Notes: generated by a model from the sequence alone, not told the origin. Positions 22,189-35,509 are shown, numbered from the stretch's first letter. The stretch: 64,000 nucleotides of DNA from Lepus europaeus (GCF_033115175.1 NC_084850.1:15097218-15161217), one strand, 5' to 3'. Translations and numbers: made by a program.

Positions 22189-25100
22189 GGCTAGGAGAGA
22201 ATGGCAAGAGTAGTAATGGTGGATTTCAATACTCCACTTTTAGCAATAGACAGATCAACCAGACAGAAAATCATCAAGGAAACAGCAGAGCTAATCAAAA
22301 CTATAGACCAAATGGACCTAACAGATATCTACAGAACAGAACTTTTCATCCTACAGTTGCAGAATACACATTCTTTTCAGCAGTGCATGGAACTTTCTCT
22401 AGGAATGACCACATACTAGGCCACAAAGCAATTCTCAGCAAATTTAAAAAAATTGAAATCATACCATGCATCTTCTCAGACAACAATGGAGTGAAGCTGG
22501 AAATCAACACTCCGGAATCTCTAGAACATATGCAAACACATGAAGACTGAGCAACATGCTCCGAGGTCATAGGAGAAATCAAAAACTTTCTGGGAATAAA
22601 TGAAAATGGTAACACAACATATCAAAACTTATGAGATACAGCAAAAGCAGTGTGAAGAGGAAAAGTTATAGCAATTGGTACCTACATCAAGAAATTGAAA
22701 AGGTGCCAATAAAAATGAACTAACCATGCACCTCAAGGATCTAGAAAAACAACAGCAAACCAAACACAAAACCAGTAGGACAATAGAAATAATTAAAATT
22801 AGAGAATAAACAAAATTGAAACAAAAAAATAAAAAGGATCAGAAAAACCAAGAACTGATTTTTTTGAAAAAATAAGCAAAATTGACACATCATTAGCCTA
22901 ACTAACCAAAAAAATAAAAAAGAAGAGAGAAGACCCAAATTAATAAAATTAGAGATGAAAATAGAAATGGAACGACACAACAGAAATAAAAAGAATAATC
23001 AGAAATTACTACAAAGAATTGTATGCCAACAAACCCTGAAACCTGGAAGAAATGGATAGATTCCTGGACACATACAACCAACCTAAATTGAGCCATGAAG
23101 ACTTAGAAAACCTAAACAGACTCATAACCAAGATGGAAATTGAATCAGTAATAAAGACCCTCCAACAAAGAAAAGCCCAGGACTAGATTGCTTCACTGTT
23201 GAGTCCTACCAGACATTCAAAGCAAAAATAATTCCAATTCTTCTCAAGTTATTCGAAACAATTGAAAGGCAGGGAATCCTCCCAAATTATTTATATGAAG
23301 CCAGCATCACTTTAATTCCTAAAGTAAAAAAGACACAACAGAGAAAGAGAACTACAGTCCAATTTCCCTGATGAACACAGATGAAAAAATCCTCAACAAA
23401 AAAAATCCTCAACAAAATTTTAGCCAATTGAATCCAACAATACATCAGAAAGATCATCCACTCAGACCAAGTGATATATATCACTGGTATGCAGAGATGG
23501 TCAACATTTGCAAATCAATCAATGTGCTACATCACATTTACAAACTGAAGAACAATAACCATATCATTATCTAAATAGATGCAGAGAAAGCACTTGATAA
23601 AATACAGCACCATTTCATGATGAAAACTCTAAGCAAAGTAGTTATAAAAGGAACATTCCACAACACAATCAAGGCATTTATCACAAACCCATGGCCAGCA
23701 TCCTATTGAATGCAGAAAAGTTGGAAGCATTCCCACTGAGATCTGGTACTAGACAATGAGGCCCACTCTCACCATTGCTATTCAGTATAGTCCTGGAAGT
23801 TTTAGCCAGAGCCATTGGGCAAGAAAAAGAAATCAAAGGGATACAAATAGGGAAAGAGGAAGTCAAACTATCCCTATTTGCAGATGACATGATTCTATAT
23901 ATGGGGATTCAAAAGAGTCCAACAAGACACTATTGGAACTCATAGAAAGTTGGTAAGGTAGCAGGACATAAAAATCAGTACACAAAAATCAACAGCCTTT
24001 GTATACACAGACAATGCTATGGCTGAGAAAGCACTTCTAAGATCAATCCCATTAACAATTGCTACCAAAAAAATCAAATACCTTGGAATAAATTCAACCA
24101 AGGATGTCAAAGATATCTATGATGGGAATTACAAAATCTTAAAGAAATAGAAAATACAAAAAAAAATGAAAAAAATCTTCCATTTTCATGGAATTAGGAG
24201 AATCAATATCATTCTTCTTAAAGCAATCTACAGATTTAATGTGATACCAATCAAAATACTAAAGACATTCTTCTCAGATCTAGAAAAAATGATGCTGAAA
24301 TTTATATGGAAACACAGGAGACCTCGAGTAGCTAAAGCAATTTTATACAACAAAAAGAAAGCATCACAGTACCAGATTTCAAGACATACTACAGGGCAGT
24401 TATAATCATACAGCCTGGTACAGGTACAAAAGCAGACGTATAGACCAATGGAACAGAATTGAAACACCAGAAATCAATCCATACATCTACAACCAACTGT
24501 TCTTTGACAAAGGAGCTAAAACCATTCCCTGGAGCTAGGATAGTCTCTCCAACAAATGGTTCTTGGAAAACTGGATTTCCACATGCAGAAGTAGGAAGTA
24601 AGACCCTTACCTTATACCTTACACAAAAATCCATTCAAAATATATTAAAGACCTAAATCTATGACCTGATCCCATCAAACTATTAGAGAGTATTGGGGAA
24701 ACCCTTCAAGACATTGACACAGGCAAAGAGTTCTTGCAGAGACACAGGCCATCAAAGCCAAAATTATCAAGTGGGATTACATCAAATTGATGAGCTTCTG
24801 AACTGCAAAAGAAACAGTCTGGAAAGTGAAGATGCAACAAACAGAATGGGAGAAATTATTTGCAAACTATGCAACTGATAAAGGATTAATAACCAGAATA
24901 TATAAAGAGATCAAGAAACTCCACAATAACAAAACAAACAACCCAGTTATGAAATGGGCAAAAGACTTAAACAGACATTTTCAAAAGAGTAAGTCCAAAT
25001 GACCAACAGACACATGAAAAAATGTTCAGGAACACTAGCCATCAGGGAAATACAAATCAAAACCACAATGAGGTTTCACCTCACCCAGTTAGAGTGGCTT

Positions 25101-26754
25101 TCATACAGAAATCAAGAAACAACAAATGCTGGCATGGATGTTGGGGAAAAGGTACCGTAATCCACTGTTGGTAGGAATGCAAACTGTTAAAACCACTATG
25201 GAAGACAGTAAGGAGATACCTCATGAATCTGAATATAAACCTGCCATGTGACCCAGCCATCCTACTCCTGGGAATTTACCCAAGGGAAATTATATCAGCA
25301 AATAAGAGCATTATCTGCACCTCCATGTTTATTGCAGCTCAATTCACAATAGCTAAGACATGGAATCAACCTAAATGTCCATCAACTGAAGACTGGATAA
25401 AGAAATTATGAGATATGTACTCTATAGAATACTATACAACAGTAAAAAAAAAATGAAATCCAGTCATCCAACAAAATGGATGAATCTGGAAAGCATCACA
25501 GTTAGTGAAATAAGCCAGTCCAAAGGGACAAATACCATATATTCTCCCTGATCCATGATAACAAATAGAGCACCTAAAAGGAAATCTGTAGAAATAAAAT
25601 TGATACTTGAGAAGCAATGACTTGAACAGTCCTTCTCTTGACTGTTGAGAAACAGTTTTTTTTTCTTCTTCATATTATTTATTGAACTCATTACTTAACA
25701 TAGAGTTAATCATATGTGTATAAAGTCATTGAAAATAGATCTTAGTAAAAATAAGAATGGGAATAAGAGAGTGAGGAGGAAGTTTGTAACTGTAAAGCTA
25801 TATAGTTCTGCATAAATTTCCATGGACTTATTTCTAAGGGTACAGTTTAAAAACTTGCCAAGGGACCACAAATCCCATTAAGCTGGGTGGTAAGATTGCC
25901 ATCTTAAGTGTTAAAGTGATCATATAGGTAGTATTAAGTCTTAAAGGGATCATATAAATAAAATCAAATGTTTGGTAATACTAATAGAATTAAAAAGGAG
26001 AGAACATTCCAACATGGGAAACAGTCCAAACAGCAGACTCATAGAATGGCAATCATTTTAAATAGCACTCTAACCTCAGAATCAGTGCTTAAGGCATTCT
26101 GGTCTTGCTGAAAAGCCCATGAGAGCATTTCAGGCATGGAAAGCCAAGACACTGTGGCAAAAAGTGATCTACATGAAGGATCTCTGTGAGTGAGATCCCA
26201 GTGGAAAGAAGGGGCCATAAAAGAAGGATGCACTTTTCTCTGAAGGGAGGAGAGAATTTCCACTTTGCTTATGGCCTTGTCTAAATACTGATGGAAATTG
26301 TGGATTCAAAAGGCTTCCATAGACTTGGCTGTTCAAGTCAAGAGCATTGGGTGATCACTGACATCATACATAAGAGTGTTAATTGTTAAATTAACAACAG
26401 GAGTCACTGTACACTTACTTCCATGCAGGACCTCTGTCCTCAATGAGTTGTATTATGAGAATTAACTGGAAAACTTGTTCTCAAACCATTTTCTTTTCGT
26501 GTGTGTGTGTGTGTGTGTAAATTGTTGAAATCTTTACTTAGTATAGAGTTGGTCTTCTGTGTATAAAGTTAATGGAAAATGGGTCTTAGTGGAAAATAAG
26601 ACTAGGAATGGGAGAGGGAGGAGGAGGTGGGGTGGGAGTGGGGGTGGGAGGGTGAGTATGGTGAGAAGAGTCACTATATTCATTGGTTGTACTTACGAAA
26701 TTTGTTCTCCCTAAATAAAAGGTTTCATTGGGAACAAAAATAATAATTAAAAAT
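22189..26754 (+). mobile_element. Lagomorph L1: decayed ORF2 and 3'UTR
   Basis: The sequence resumes inside the ORF2 endonuclease (DFNTPLLAIDRSTRQK at about 22227) and runs through reverse transcriptase (LFADDMILY, catalytic box at 23877-23888) to the C-terminal region near 25430. A 3'UTR follows with the lagomorph L1 signature (..TTTACTTAGTATAGAG.., G-rich tract 26600-26660). It ends at CTAAATAAAAGG and an A-rich tail. Many stops and frameshifts break ORF2, so it is immobile. A (GT)n run lies at 26499-26518. Confidence 0.85.
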
Positions 26755-26763
26755 CTAAGGAGA

Positions 26764-27105
26764 TGGCCAGCACCACGGCTCACTTGGCTAATCCTCCACC
26801 TGCGGCGCCAGCACCCTGGGTTCTGGTCCTGCTTGGGGCACTGGATTCTGTCCTGGTTGCTCCTCTTCCAGTCTAGCTCTCTACTGTGGCCCAGGAAGGG
26901 CAGTGGAGAATGGCCCAGGTGCTTGGGCCCTGCGCCTGCATGGGAGACCAGAAAAAAGCACCTGGCTCCTGGCTTCGGATCGACGCAGCGCGCCAGCCGT
27001 AGCAGCCATTTGGGAGGGTGAACCAACAGAAAGGAAGACCTTTATCTTTGTCTCTCTCTCTCTCTCACTGTCTAACTCTGCCTGTCAAAAAAAGAAAAAA
27101 AAAAG
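26764..27105 (+). mobile_element. C repeat, type B
   Basis: Target duplication CTAAGGAGA (26755-26763 and 27106-27114), right at the L1 tail. Confidence 0.95.
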
Positions 27106-27114
27106 CTAAGGAGA

Positions 27115-28081
27115 AACACAGCTAATATAACACTTATAGCTGAAGGACTAAATGTTTTCATTCTATGATCAGATACAAGCAAATATGGTCTGCTTTTGCC
27201 AGTTCCATTCAATACTTTATTGGAATTCTAACTAGGGCAATTGGACAAGGAAAGGACATAAAAGGCATCCAGATTAGAAAGGAAGTGACAAAATTATATT
27301 TACCAAAGATATGGTCTTTTTTAAAAAGATTTATTTATTTTGAAAATCAGACAGTTCAATGGAAAAGGAATAGTCTTTTCAGCAAATGGTGCTGTGACAA
27401 ATGGATATTCATATGCAAAAGAATGAAATTGAATGGCTGCTCAACATCATACACAAAAATTGACTCAATGAGGACCACATATCTAAATGTAACAGCTAAA
27501 AACCCTAAAACTCTTACAAGTTACAAGTGAAAAATAAATGCAAATCTCTATGACCATCAGTTAAGCAATGATTGCTAAGCTTGGATATCAATATCACAAG
27601 TGACAAAATAAAGGACAGATAGATTGGATATTATCAAAAATCTTTTGGGCCTCAATGGAAACAAACAACAAAGTAAAGACCCACAGAATGAGAAAAATAT
27701 GCTTGCAAATCATATATGTGAAAAGGGACTTATAAAAGAACTATCACAACTGAATAATAAAAAGACAAATCCAATTTTTAAATGGACAAAGAACATGAAT
27801 AAACATTTCTCAAGAAAAAATACACAAATGAACAAAAGACACATAAAAAGATGCTTAATACCATCAGCGACCAATGAAATACAAGTCAAAACCACAATGA
27901 GATACCACTTCACACCCACTAGGATGGCTATAGTCAAAATAACAATTCCATGTCTTGTAGATGGTGAGCAGTTGGAATGTTCACATACTGCTGGTGGGAA
28001 TGTAAAATGCTGCAGTCATTTTGGAAAATTTTTCAAAGGGTTAGATGGAGAATTATAAGATATTTCTTTGAGGCTGGAGAA
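27115..28081 (+). mobile_element. Old L1M, ORF2 C-terminal part
   Basis: L1 ORF2 text in order: TTCAGCAAATGGTGCTGTGAC, AAATGCAAATCTC, CATCAGCGACCAATGAAATAC, ACAATGAGATACCACTTCACACCCACTAGGATGGCTA, and CTGCTGGTGGGAATGTAAAATG. Frameshifted. Resumes after the C repeat. Confidence 0.85.
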
Positions 28082-28334
28082 GGGTTGGTGGCATTTAGTC
28101 TAGTGGTTAACACATAGGTTAAGATGCCCATATGCGACATCCCATATTGTGCCTGGGTTTGATTTCCAGCTCCAGTTCCTGACCCCAGCTTTCAGCTAAT
28201 AATGAAAACCCTGGTAGGCAGTGGTGATAGCAAAATAATTAGGTTTCTGACACCCATATGGTAGTTCTAGATTGAGTTCTCAGCTCCAGGCTTCAGCCCT
28301 GGCCCAACTCTTACCATTGCGAGTATCTGAGGAA

Positions 28335-28393
<59 letters not shown>

Positions 28394-28452
28394 ACACAAG
28401 TATCTGTTTCCCTCTCTTGCTGTCTCTCTGCTTCAGAAATAAATAAATATAA
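28082..28452 (+). mobile_element. C repeat, older subtype, with (CT)n(CA)n
   Basis: Carries a compound microsatellite (CT)n then (CA)n at 28337-28398. Tail AAATAAATAAATATAATT. Confidence 0.85.
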
Positions 28453-28700
28453 TTAATTAATGCTTTCTAAAATTATCAGACACCTCAGCAATTCTGTTCC
28501 TTAGACCCAAGAAAACTGAAAACATATTTACACAAAAACTTGTACATGAGTGTTCACAGCATCATTATTCAGAATAGCTAAAAATTTAATGACATTGTTT
28601 TGTAGAAAAAATTCCCTTTTATTAGTGATGCCTGCAGAAATTATGTACAGGTAAAATATATCTGTAATTTATTTAGAAATATTTTTAAATTGATGAAGTA
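28453..28700 (+). mobile_element. Old L1M, 3' continuation
   Basis: CAGCAATTCTGTTCCTTAGACCC and GTGTTCACAGCATCATTATTCAGAATAGC continue the interrupted L1M. Confidence 0.75.
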
Positions 28701-28913
28701 AATTACAGTAAAATTATTATCCAAAATCTTGCAACAGGTTAAAAATGCACACTGATGTATTCCAGCTAAATTAGTATTAAATCTGTCTCAAAGAGAAGAT
28801 AAAACAAAGAAAACAAATGATGACCAATGAAACTAATAAACTTATAGTTAAACACAAACCTTTCTTTGTCATGCGGTCAGAAAGTAATGCTTTCTGTGAA
28901 GAAATATTTCTCG

Positions 28914-29205
28914 AGGGGCAGGCATTTGGCCTAGCAATTAAGCTACCCACTGAGATGCTCATATCCTCTATCAGAATACTTGGGTTCAATACCAATCTCT
29001 AGCTCCTGACTCAAGCCTCTGCTAATTCATACCCTGAGGTGATGTATCAGGAATTTGGGTCACTGTCATCCAATGTGGAAGACCTAGACTGAGTTTCCTG
29101 GCTCCTGGCTTTGGCCCTTGCCAGGGGCAGTGGTAGGCACTTCTCTCTGTCTCTACTTCTGCAACTCTGTCTTTCAAATAAATAAAATAAATCTTTAAAA
29201 AATAC
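28914..29205 (+). mobile_element. C repeat, older subtype
   Basis: Head GGGGCAGGCATTTGGCCTAG, tail AAATAAATAAAATAAATC. Confidence 0.9.
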
Positions 29206-29656
29206 TGCTATTACCAGAGGAATGCCTAAAATAAATGGCCATATAAAAAGTTACTCATAAAAATATGGTCAAAATATACCAAAGAAATTCAATTAAAATG
29301 AAAACAAGAAGGCTGTATTCCTCTCAAAGTTAACTATAAGCCAAAAGTATTAAATGATACAGGGACATTTAATAATGATTAAGGATGAAATACAAAGAAG
29401 ATAACATGACCTCTAACTTTTATCTACAGAACTACACAGGAGCACAGCTGTTTAAGAATAACTACTAGAAATATATCATTTCACACAACTGCAATCATAT
29501 TAGAAGTTTTAATATACCACTCTTATAATTTGATGAGAATGAAACATGTAATACATAAATATTTAAATAGTATACTGAAAGCTTGTTTTTAACAAATATA
29601 AAGAATTTTAGATGCCGAAATCATTGTTTTCTTAAATGTATTTGAAACACATCCAC
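29206..29656. other. Unassigned AT-rich intergenic sequence
   Basis: Possibly more old L1M in decayed form; not firm enough to call. Confidence 0.4.
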
Positions 29657-29671
29657 AAATTAAACCATCCC

Positions 29672-30013
29672 GGACCGGCACCGCGGCTCACTAGGCTAAT
29701 CCTCCGCCTGCGGCGCCGGCACACCAGGTTCTAGTCCCGGTTGGGGTGCTGGATTCTGTCCTGGTTGCTCCTCTTCCAGTCCAGCTCTCTGCTGTGGCCC
29801 GGGAAGGCAGGGGAGGATGGCCCAGGTCCTTGGGCCCTGCAGCCGCATGGGAGACCAGGAGGAAGCACCTGGCTCCTGGCTTCAGATTGGCGCAGCGCGC
29901 CAGCCACAATACACCAGCCGTATTGGCCACTTGGGGGGTGAACCAATGGAAAGGAAGACCTTTCTCTCTGTCTCTCTCTCTCTCACTGTCTAACTCTGCC
30001 TGTCAAAAAAAGA
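29672..30013 (+). mobile_element. C repeat, type B
   Basis: Target duplication AAATTAAACCATCCC (29657-29671 and 30014-30028). Confidence 0.95.
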
Positions 30014-30028
30014 AAATTAAACCATCCC

Positions 30029-30450
30029 AAAGAAAAGCTAAAAACTTCTAAATTATAATATGCTACATTGCCTTGTCACAATTTCAAAATAACACTAGAA
30101 ATTATCAATAAACAGGTATGAATTTTTAAGCATCAAGAGGAAAGCTATGGAAAATGGTCATAACTTACAAGTTATAGTAAAAATCATACTCAAAAGAAAA
30201 CCCACAGCATTAAATTATTTTATCATTAAAGAAGATTGAAAACATATAAATATAATTAATTTAAAAAGCTGAACTAGAAAAAGAAGTGGAAAATTAAAAT
30301 AGTGAAAATCGATTTAAATGAGGCAGAAATAAATATATAAATTTTTAATACTTAGAGATGGATACAGTTAGTAAAATCAATGGCTTCCTTTTACAAAAAG
30401 TAAAACAACTATATAAAACCTTGCAAGACTGACCTAGAAAAAAAGAAAAC
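30029..30450. other. Unassigned AT-rich intergenic sequence
   Basis: No gene or clear repeat seen. Confidence 0.5.
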
Positions 30451-30464
30451 AAAATTATACAATA

Positions 30465-30783
30465 GGGGCCGGCGCTGTGGCACAGTGGGTTAAAGCCCTG
30501 GCCTGAAGAGCTGGCATCCCACATGGGCACTGGTTCTAGTCCCGGGTGCTCCACTTTCGATCCAGCTCTCTGCTGTGGCCTGGGATAGCAGTAGAAGATG
30601 GCCCAAGTCCTTGGGCCCCTGCACCCATGTGGGAGACCTGGAAGAAACTCCTGGCTCCTGGCTCTGTATCGGTGCAGCTCTGCCAGTTGCGGCCACCTGG
30701 GGAGTGAACCAGCAGAGGGAAGACCTCTCTCTGTCTCTACCTCTGCAACTCTGTCTTTCAAATAAATAAAATAAATCTTTAAA
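30465..30783 (+). mobile_element. C repeat, type A
   Basis: Near-consensus. Target duplication AAAATTATACAATA (30451-30464 and 30784-30797). Confidence 0.95.
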
Positions 30784-31013
30784 AAAATTATACAATAAGT
30801 AATGATAAAAAATAGATGTCAGTAGGCTTTCTAAGCTATTAGAAAATAGTATGCATATTGTATGCCATTAAAAATCAGAAAATGTAGACCCTTTGCTAGG
30901 ATACTTTAAATTCAAAATTGTCTCAAAAAGCAACAAAATAAACAGAATAGTCATAGAAGTAAATTCTTTTGAAAACTTTTTTTAAAGACCACAAAAAAAA
31001 ATCCTGATTTTAA

Positions 31014-31326
31014 TATCTATTTGAGAAGAGGAGAGAGAGCAAGAGCAAGAGTGAGGGAGAGTGTCAAACAGCCCTCAATCACTGGTATATTCCCCAAATG
31101 CCTGCAATGACCGGGATGGAAGCTGAGAGGTGAGAATGCAATCCAGGTCTCTCACATGAGTGGCAAGGACCCAACTACTTGAGCCATCACCTGCTGCCTT
31201 TCAGAGTGCACATTAGCAGGAAGTTGGAATTGGAAGAGGAGCTGGAACTTATGCTCAGGCACTCTGATATGGAATAGGGGCATCCTAAGGAACATCTAAC
31301 CACTACATCAAATGCCTGCCCTCAAA
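31014..31326 (-). mobile_element. C repeat, older subtype
   Basis: Target duplication CTGATTTTAA (31004-31013 and 31327-31336). Confidence 0.9.
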
Positions 31327-31336
31327 CTGATTTTAA

Positions 31337-31735
31337 ATCATGAATTCTTTCATATTTTCAGGAAATAGTAACAATTGTGTTATTTAAATTATTTCAAAAT
31401 ACAGAAAAGGACAATTTTTCAGATAATTTTGGAAGGTTGTTGATGATACTTGTAACAAAATCTGATGAAGATAATAAAAAGTCATTGTCACCTACAAATT
31501 TAGTTATAGATCTAATTATTAGCTGATCAAAACTATCAGTGCTTTAAGTCAACAATATATCATAAAAAAGTTTTAATTTAGGAAGGCAGGAGTAGTTCAG
31601 TATAAATAAGTCAATTACATTAACTGGTTCGATGTGATTTAAAAAGATAAAAGACCACCTCATTAGATACCAAAAAAGAATTTGATAAATTCGAACAGCC
31701 ATTCCTGGTTGTAAAGCTGAGAAATCAAAGAATAA
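31337..31735. other. Unassigned AT-rich intergenic sequence
   Basis: Some L1-like words (ACCTCATTAGATACCAAAAAAG) occur near 31650-31690; not firm. Confidence 0.4.
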
Positions 31736-31749
31736 AAACATATTCATCA

Positions 31750-32062
31750 GGATGTCCGTGGGTTAAGCTGCCTCTTGGGATGCATGCATATCAGAGTGCC
31801 TGGTATGAGTCCTGGTTACTGTGTGCTTCTAATTCAACTTCCTGCTAATGCACCTGGGAGGCAGCAGATAATGGCTCAAGTACTTGGATCCCTGCCACCC
31901 ATATGGAAGACTTGGATGGAGTTCCCGGTTCCTGCCTTCTGCCTGGCCCTGACTGTTATGGGCATTTGAGGAGTGAACCAGAAGATGGAAGATATCTCTC
32001 TCTCACTCACCTTCTCTCTCTTTCACCGTGCCTTTCAAATAAATTAATGAATTTTTTTAAGT
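31750..32062 (+). mobile_element. C repeat, 5'-truncated
   Basis: Lacks the first bases of the head (begins at GTGGGTTAAGCTGCC) but has a target duplication AAACATATTCATCA (31736-31749 and 32063-32076). So it was truncated at insertion. Confidence 0.9.
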
Positions 32063-32093
32063 AAACATATTCATCAATATAAAAGTAAATACC

Positions 32094-32420
32094 TGAGGCC
32101 AGTGTGGTGGTGTAGTGGGTTAAGCTATCACCTGTGATGCTGGCATCCCTTATAAACATCAGTTCAAATCCCAGCTGCTCCATTTCCTATTCAGCTTCGT
32201 GCTAATGCTCCTGGGAAAGCAGCGAAAAAGATGGCCCAAATACTTGGGCCCCTGCCACCCACCTGGGAGATTCAGATGGAATTCTAGGCTCTGGCTTTAG
32301 CCTAGCCCAGTCCTGGCTGTTATGGCCTTTTGGGGAGTAAAGCAGTGGATGGAAGATCTCTCTGTCTCTCCCTCTCTCTTTATTTCCCTGCCTTTCAACT
32401 AACTAAATATTATTTTTTAA
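32094..32420 (+). mobile_element. C repeat, type A
   Basis: Junctions AAAA-GTAAATACC (32081) and AAAATGTAAATATCC (32418) are a decayed target duplication. Confidence 0.9.
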
Positions 32421-32432
32421 AATGTAAATATC

Positions 32433-32978
32433 CAAAACCAATACAATATCATGATAATGGTAATGCCCTATAAAGCATTAAAAACAGAATCAAAAGAAGG
32501 ATATCACTGCTGCTACATTATTCTTCACATTGTACCTAATGTAATAAGTCTATAAAAAGTAGTGAACAATAAATGTTAGAAGGACAGAAGATGTTGCAAT
32601 AGTCTTCAAGAAAGTAAATTAATAAAAATAACAAAGTATGCAATGAAGTGGCTATTTATAACATAAACATTAAAAGCCATTAACTAGTTTACCTTATACC
32701 AGCAAAAATCTATTGACACATGTAATGAAAAAAATATCTTTTGTAATAACCATAAAATTGCTCTCATTCTCAATAATTTTTTTAAAAATCTAAGAATAAA
32801 CAAGTCTTATACTAAGAAAATGATAAGAAATTCCATGAAGGAATAAAAGAAAACCTAAGTCCTGCATAGAAGACTTATTTGGTAAAGATTTTGTTTCTCT
32901 AGAGATTATTTATTAATTTAATGTAACTCCAGTTAGAACTCTATTTTTCCATATTATAGACAACATAAATTAGGGATT
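32433..32978. other. Unassigned AT-rich intergenic sequence
   Basis: May be decayed L1; no motif is firm. Confidence 0.4.
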
Positions 32979-32992
32979 CATCAGAGATTTAA

Positions 32993-33319
32993 TATTTTAA
33001 AAGGTTTATCCATTTGAAAGTCAGAGTTACAGAGAGAGAGGGAGAGACAGAGAGAGAGATGTTTCCAATGCTTGTTCACTCCCCAAATGGCGGCAACAGT
33101 TGGAGCTGGGCAGATCCAAAGCCAGGAGCCAGGAGCTTCTTTCAGTTCTCCCACGTGGGTACAGGGGCCCATGGACTTAGATCATCTTCTGTTTCTTTCC
33201 CAGGTGCATTATCAGGGGGTTGGATAGGACTTGGAGTAGCTGGGAGTCGAACCACCACCCGTATGGGATACCTGCATTGCAGGTGGCAGCTTAACCTGCT
33301 ACACCACAACCCCAGCCCG
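32993..33319 (-). mobile_element. C repeat, type A
   Basis: Target duplication CATCAGAGATTTAA (32979-32992 and 33320-33333). Confidence 0.95.
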
Positions 33320-33333
33320 CATCAGAGATTTAA

Positions 33334-33761
33334 GTAAGAATAATATCTATAATTTACTGTGGACTTGCTATGCACAAAGTGAGTACTTCACAATTGTTCT
33401 TTATACTGCTGTGTTTATTTCATTAAATCTAAGGTGCTATGGATCACATAATTTTAGAGTTGTTTATTAAAACATGAAAAGTAGCCAATGGCAATTTAAA
33501 ACTATATAATGATTTCTGGAAAAATGTTTATCTTAGAATTAACTGAAACATTCAAATAAAAGCATTAACATCATTACTTCCATTTCAAACATGCTTCAAC
33601 CCTGTCTAAACAATCAAACATAGAGGATGAGGAGAAGGGAACACAGACATCCTTGTTTAGGAAAAGCTTTCCAAATGATCCCATAATCTGGCACTGTTTT
33701 AGGACATACAAGCACATAATGATACAACTAGAAAAGGAAAGCTGAAAAAATGAAGGCAGTT
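33334..33761. other. Unassigned intergenic sequence
   Basis: No gene or clear repeat. It borders the decayed 3' end of the RPL31 pseudogene. Confidence 0.5.
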
Positions 33762-34115
33762 TTTTAACTGTATCAGCAGTTAGTTCTCACATTGACTGTA
33801 GGTTTTTGAAAGTGGTGACGGGTATATACATAACCAAAGTAAAAAGCTTGTTTGGTGAATCTTCATCCTCATCACCTCGTCTGGACAACCTTACATGGAT
33901 ATGGTATGGGACATTCCTTATTCCTTTGGCCCAGATAACTTTGTTGAGCCTGGTATCAATGCTTTCATCTGGAGTCCCCATGTCCTTCATGGCAAATTTC
34001 CGGATCTCTCTGAGTACCTGAGAGGCACCCTTCTGGAAGTACATACCATTGATGTGCTTGTGAATGTTGATGGGGTACTCTTGGGTCACCACTTTGCTGA
34101 CCCTTCTGAGTTTCA
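33762..34115 (-). pseudogene. RPL31P: RPL31 processed pseudogene
   Basis: The minus strand encodes a recognisable ribosomal protein L31 (eL31), 60S subunit. Blocks seen are [43 protein letters not shown] and PVTTFKNLQ. There are no introns. The first 15-20 codons are missing or scrambled. Several conserved basic residues are changed, and a 4-bp deletion near the end shifts the frame into an early TGA (33787-33785). A second small deletion precedes the original TAA region. It is a dead retrocopy, open for 121 codons only by chance. The poly(A) tail has decayed. Confidence 0.9.
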
Positions 34116-34339
34116 GCCAATACCAGGCTGAAGGCTGCTGAGTTATGCACAAGTAACATAAACACTGAACTGCATGAATTAAGTTATCTCTGTAAGTTAG
34201 TTTCTATTTTTCTGGTTATAAACCAGTTCACCATCCTGGAGATGGGGGCATTGGAAACCATCTTTGGTTACACTGCTTTCTGGTTCTAGAACCTATTTTT
34301 TCCTCAACTAAATTTTGTTAATTTAAATGGTTTCAAGTT

Positions 34340-34830
34340 TGTTTTTATTTTTCAATGTTCCTATTTTATAGATGGAAAAATTAAGACACAGTGAAGAATC
34401 TTTTTTTTTTTTTGACAGGCAGAGTGGACAGTGAGAGAGAGAGAGACAGAGAGAAAGGTCTTCCTTTGCCTTTGGTTCATCCTCCAATGGCCACCGCGGC
34501 CGGCGCGCTGCAGCCTGAGCACCGTGCTGATCCGAAGGCAGGAGCCAGGTGCTTCTCCTGGTCTCCCATGCAGGTGCAGGGCCCAAGCACTTGGGCCATC
34601 CTCCACTGCACTCCCGGGCCATAGCAGAGAGCTGGCCTGGAAGAGGGGCAACCGGGACAGAATCCGGCGCCCCAACTGGGACTAGAACCCAGTGTGCCGG
34701 CGCCGCTAGGTGGAGGATTAGCCTGTTGAGCCACAGTGCCGGCCGTGAGGAATCTTGAGTTGCCCAAGGTCATTCAAACAGAAATTGTTAAAGCAATGAC
34801 TCAAATATATCTTTCCTATTTTGGTGCCAA
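34340..34830 (-). mobile_element. MIR SINE split by a type B C repeat
   Basis: ATTTTATAGATGGAAAAATTAAGACACAGTGAAG before the insertion and TTGCCCAAGGTCATTCAAACAG after it are the two halves of an antisense MIR core. Confidence 0.75.
34401..34744 (-). mobile_element. C repeat, type B, inside MIR
   Basis: Target duplication GTGA-GAATC (34391-34400 and 34745-34754). Confidence 0.95.
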
Positions 34831-34880
34831 TTCTCTTAATCCTAGTGCTTTGTATATTTGAAGTATTTGAAAACTTAAAA

Positions 34881-35190
34881 CAGCCCACATTGTGAGCTAA
34901 GCTGCTGCCTGCCAAGCCAGCATCCCATATTGGAGTGCCAGTTCAAGTCTCAACTGCTCTGGTTCCCATCCAGCACCCTGCTGATGTACCTGGGAAAGCA
35001 TAGGAAGATGACCCAAGTACTATGGCCCATGCCACCTGTGTGGAACACCAGGATAGAATTCCAGGATCCTGGCTTTGGCCTGACCCAGCCTCAGCCATTG
35101 CAGCTATTTGAGGATGAACCAGCAAATGGAAGATCACACGTTCACTTGCTCTCTCTCCCTCTCTCTCTTTCAAATAAATAAATAAATCCT
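34881..35190 (+). mobile_element. C repeat, type A, head decayed
   Basis: Begins near GTGAGCTAAGCTGCTGCC. Its tail AAATAAATAAATCCT is the target of the next repeat. Confidence 0.9.
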
Positions 35191-35493
35191 GGGGCCACTG
35201 CCTGCAGTGCCAGCATTCCATATGGGCACCAGTTCCAGTTCTGGCTGCTCCACTTCTGATCCAACTCTCTGCTATGTCCTAGGAAAGCAGTACAAGATGG
35301 CCTAAGTGCTTGGGCCATTGCACTCATGTGGGAGACCCAGAAGAAGCTCCTGGCTCCTGGCTTCGGATAGGCACATCTCTGGCCATTGTGGCCAACTGGA
35401 AAGTGAAACAGTGAATGGAAGACTACTTTCTCTCTCTACCTCTTATTCTCTTTGTGTGTCACTCTTTCAAATAAATAAATAAATATTTTTTAA
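35191..35493 (+). mobile_element. C repeat inserted in the tail of its neighbour
   Basis: Target duplication AAATCCT (35184-35190 and 35494-35500) shows it landed in the A-rich tail of the copy at 34881. The head is shortened (GGGGCC-ACTGCCTGCAG). Confidence 0.9.
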
Positions 35494-35509
35494 AAATCCT
35501 TAAAAAAGT

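Noticed and set aside
33806..34131. Plus-strand ORFs over the RPL31 region
   Set aside because: Antisense shadows of the pseudogene.
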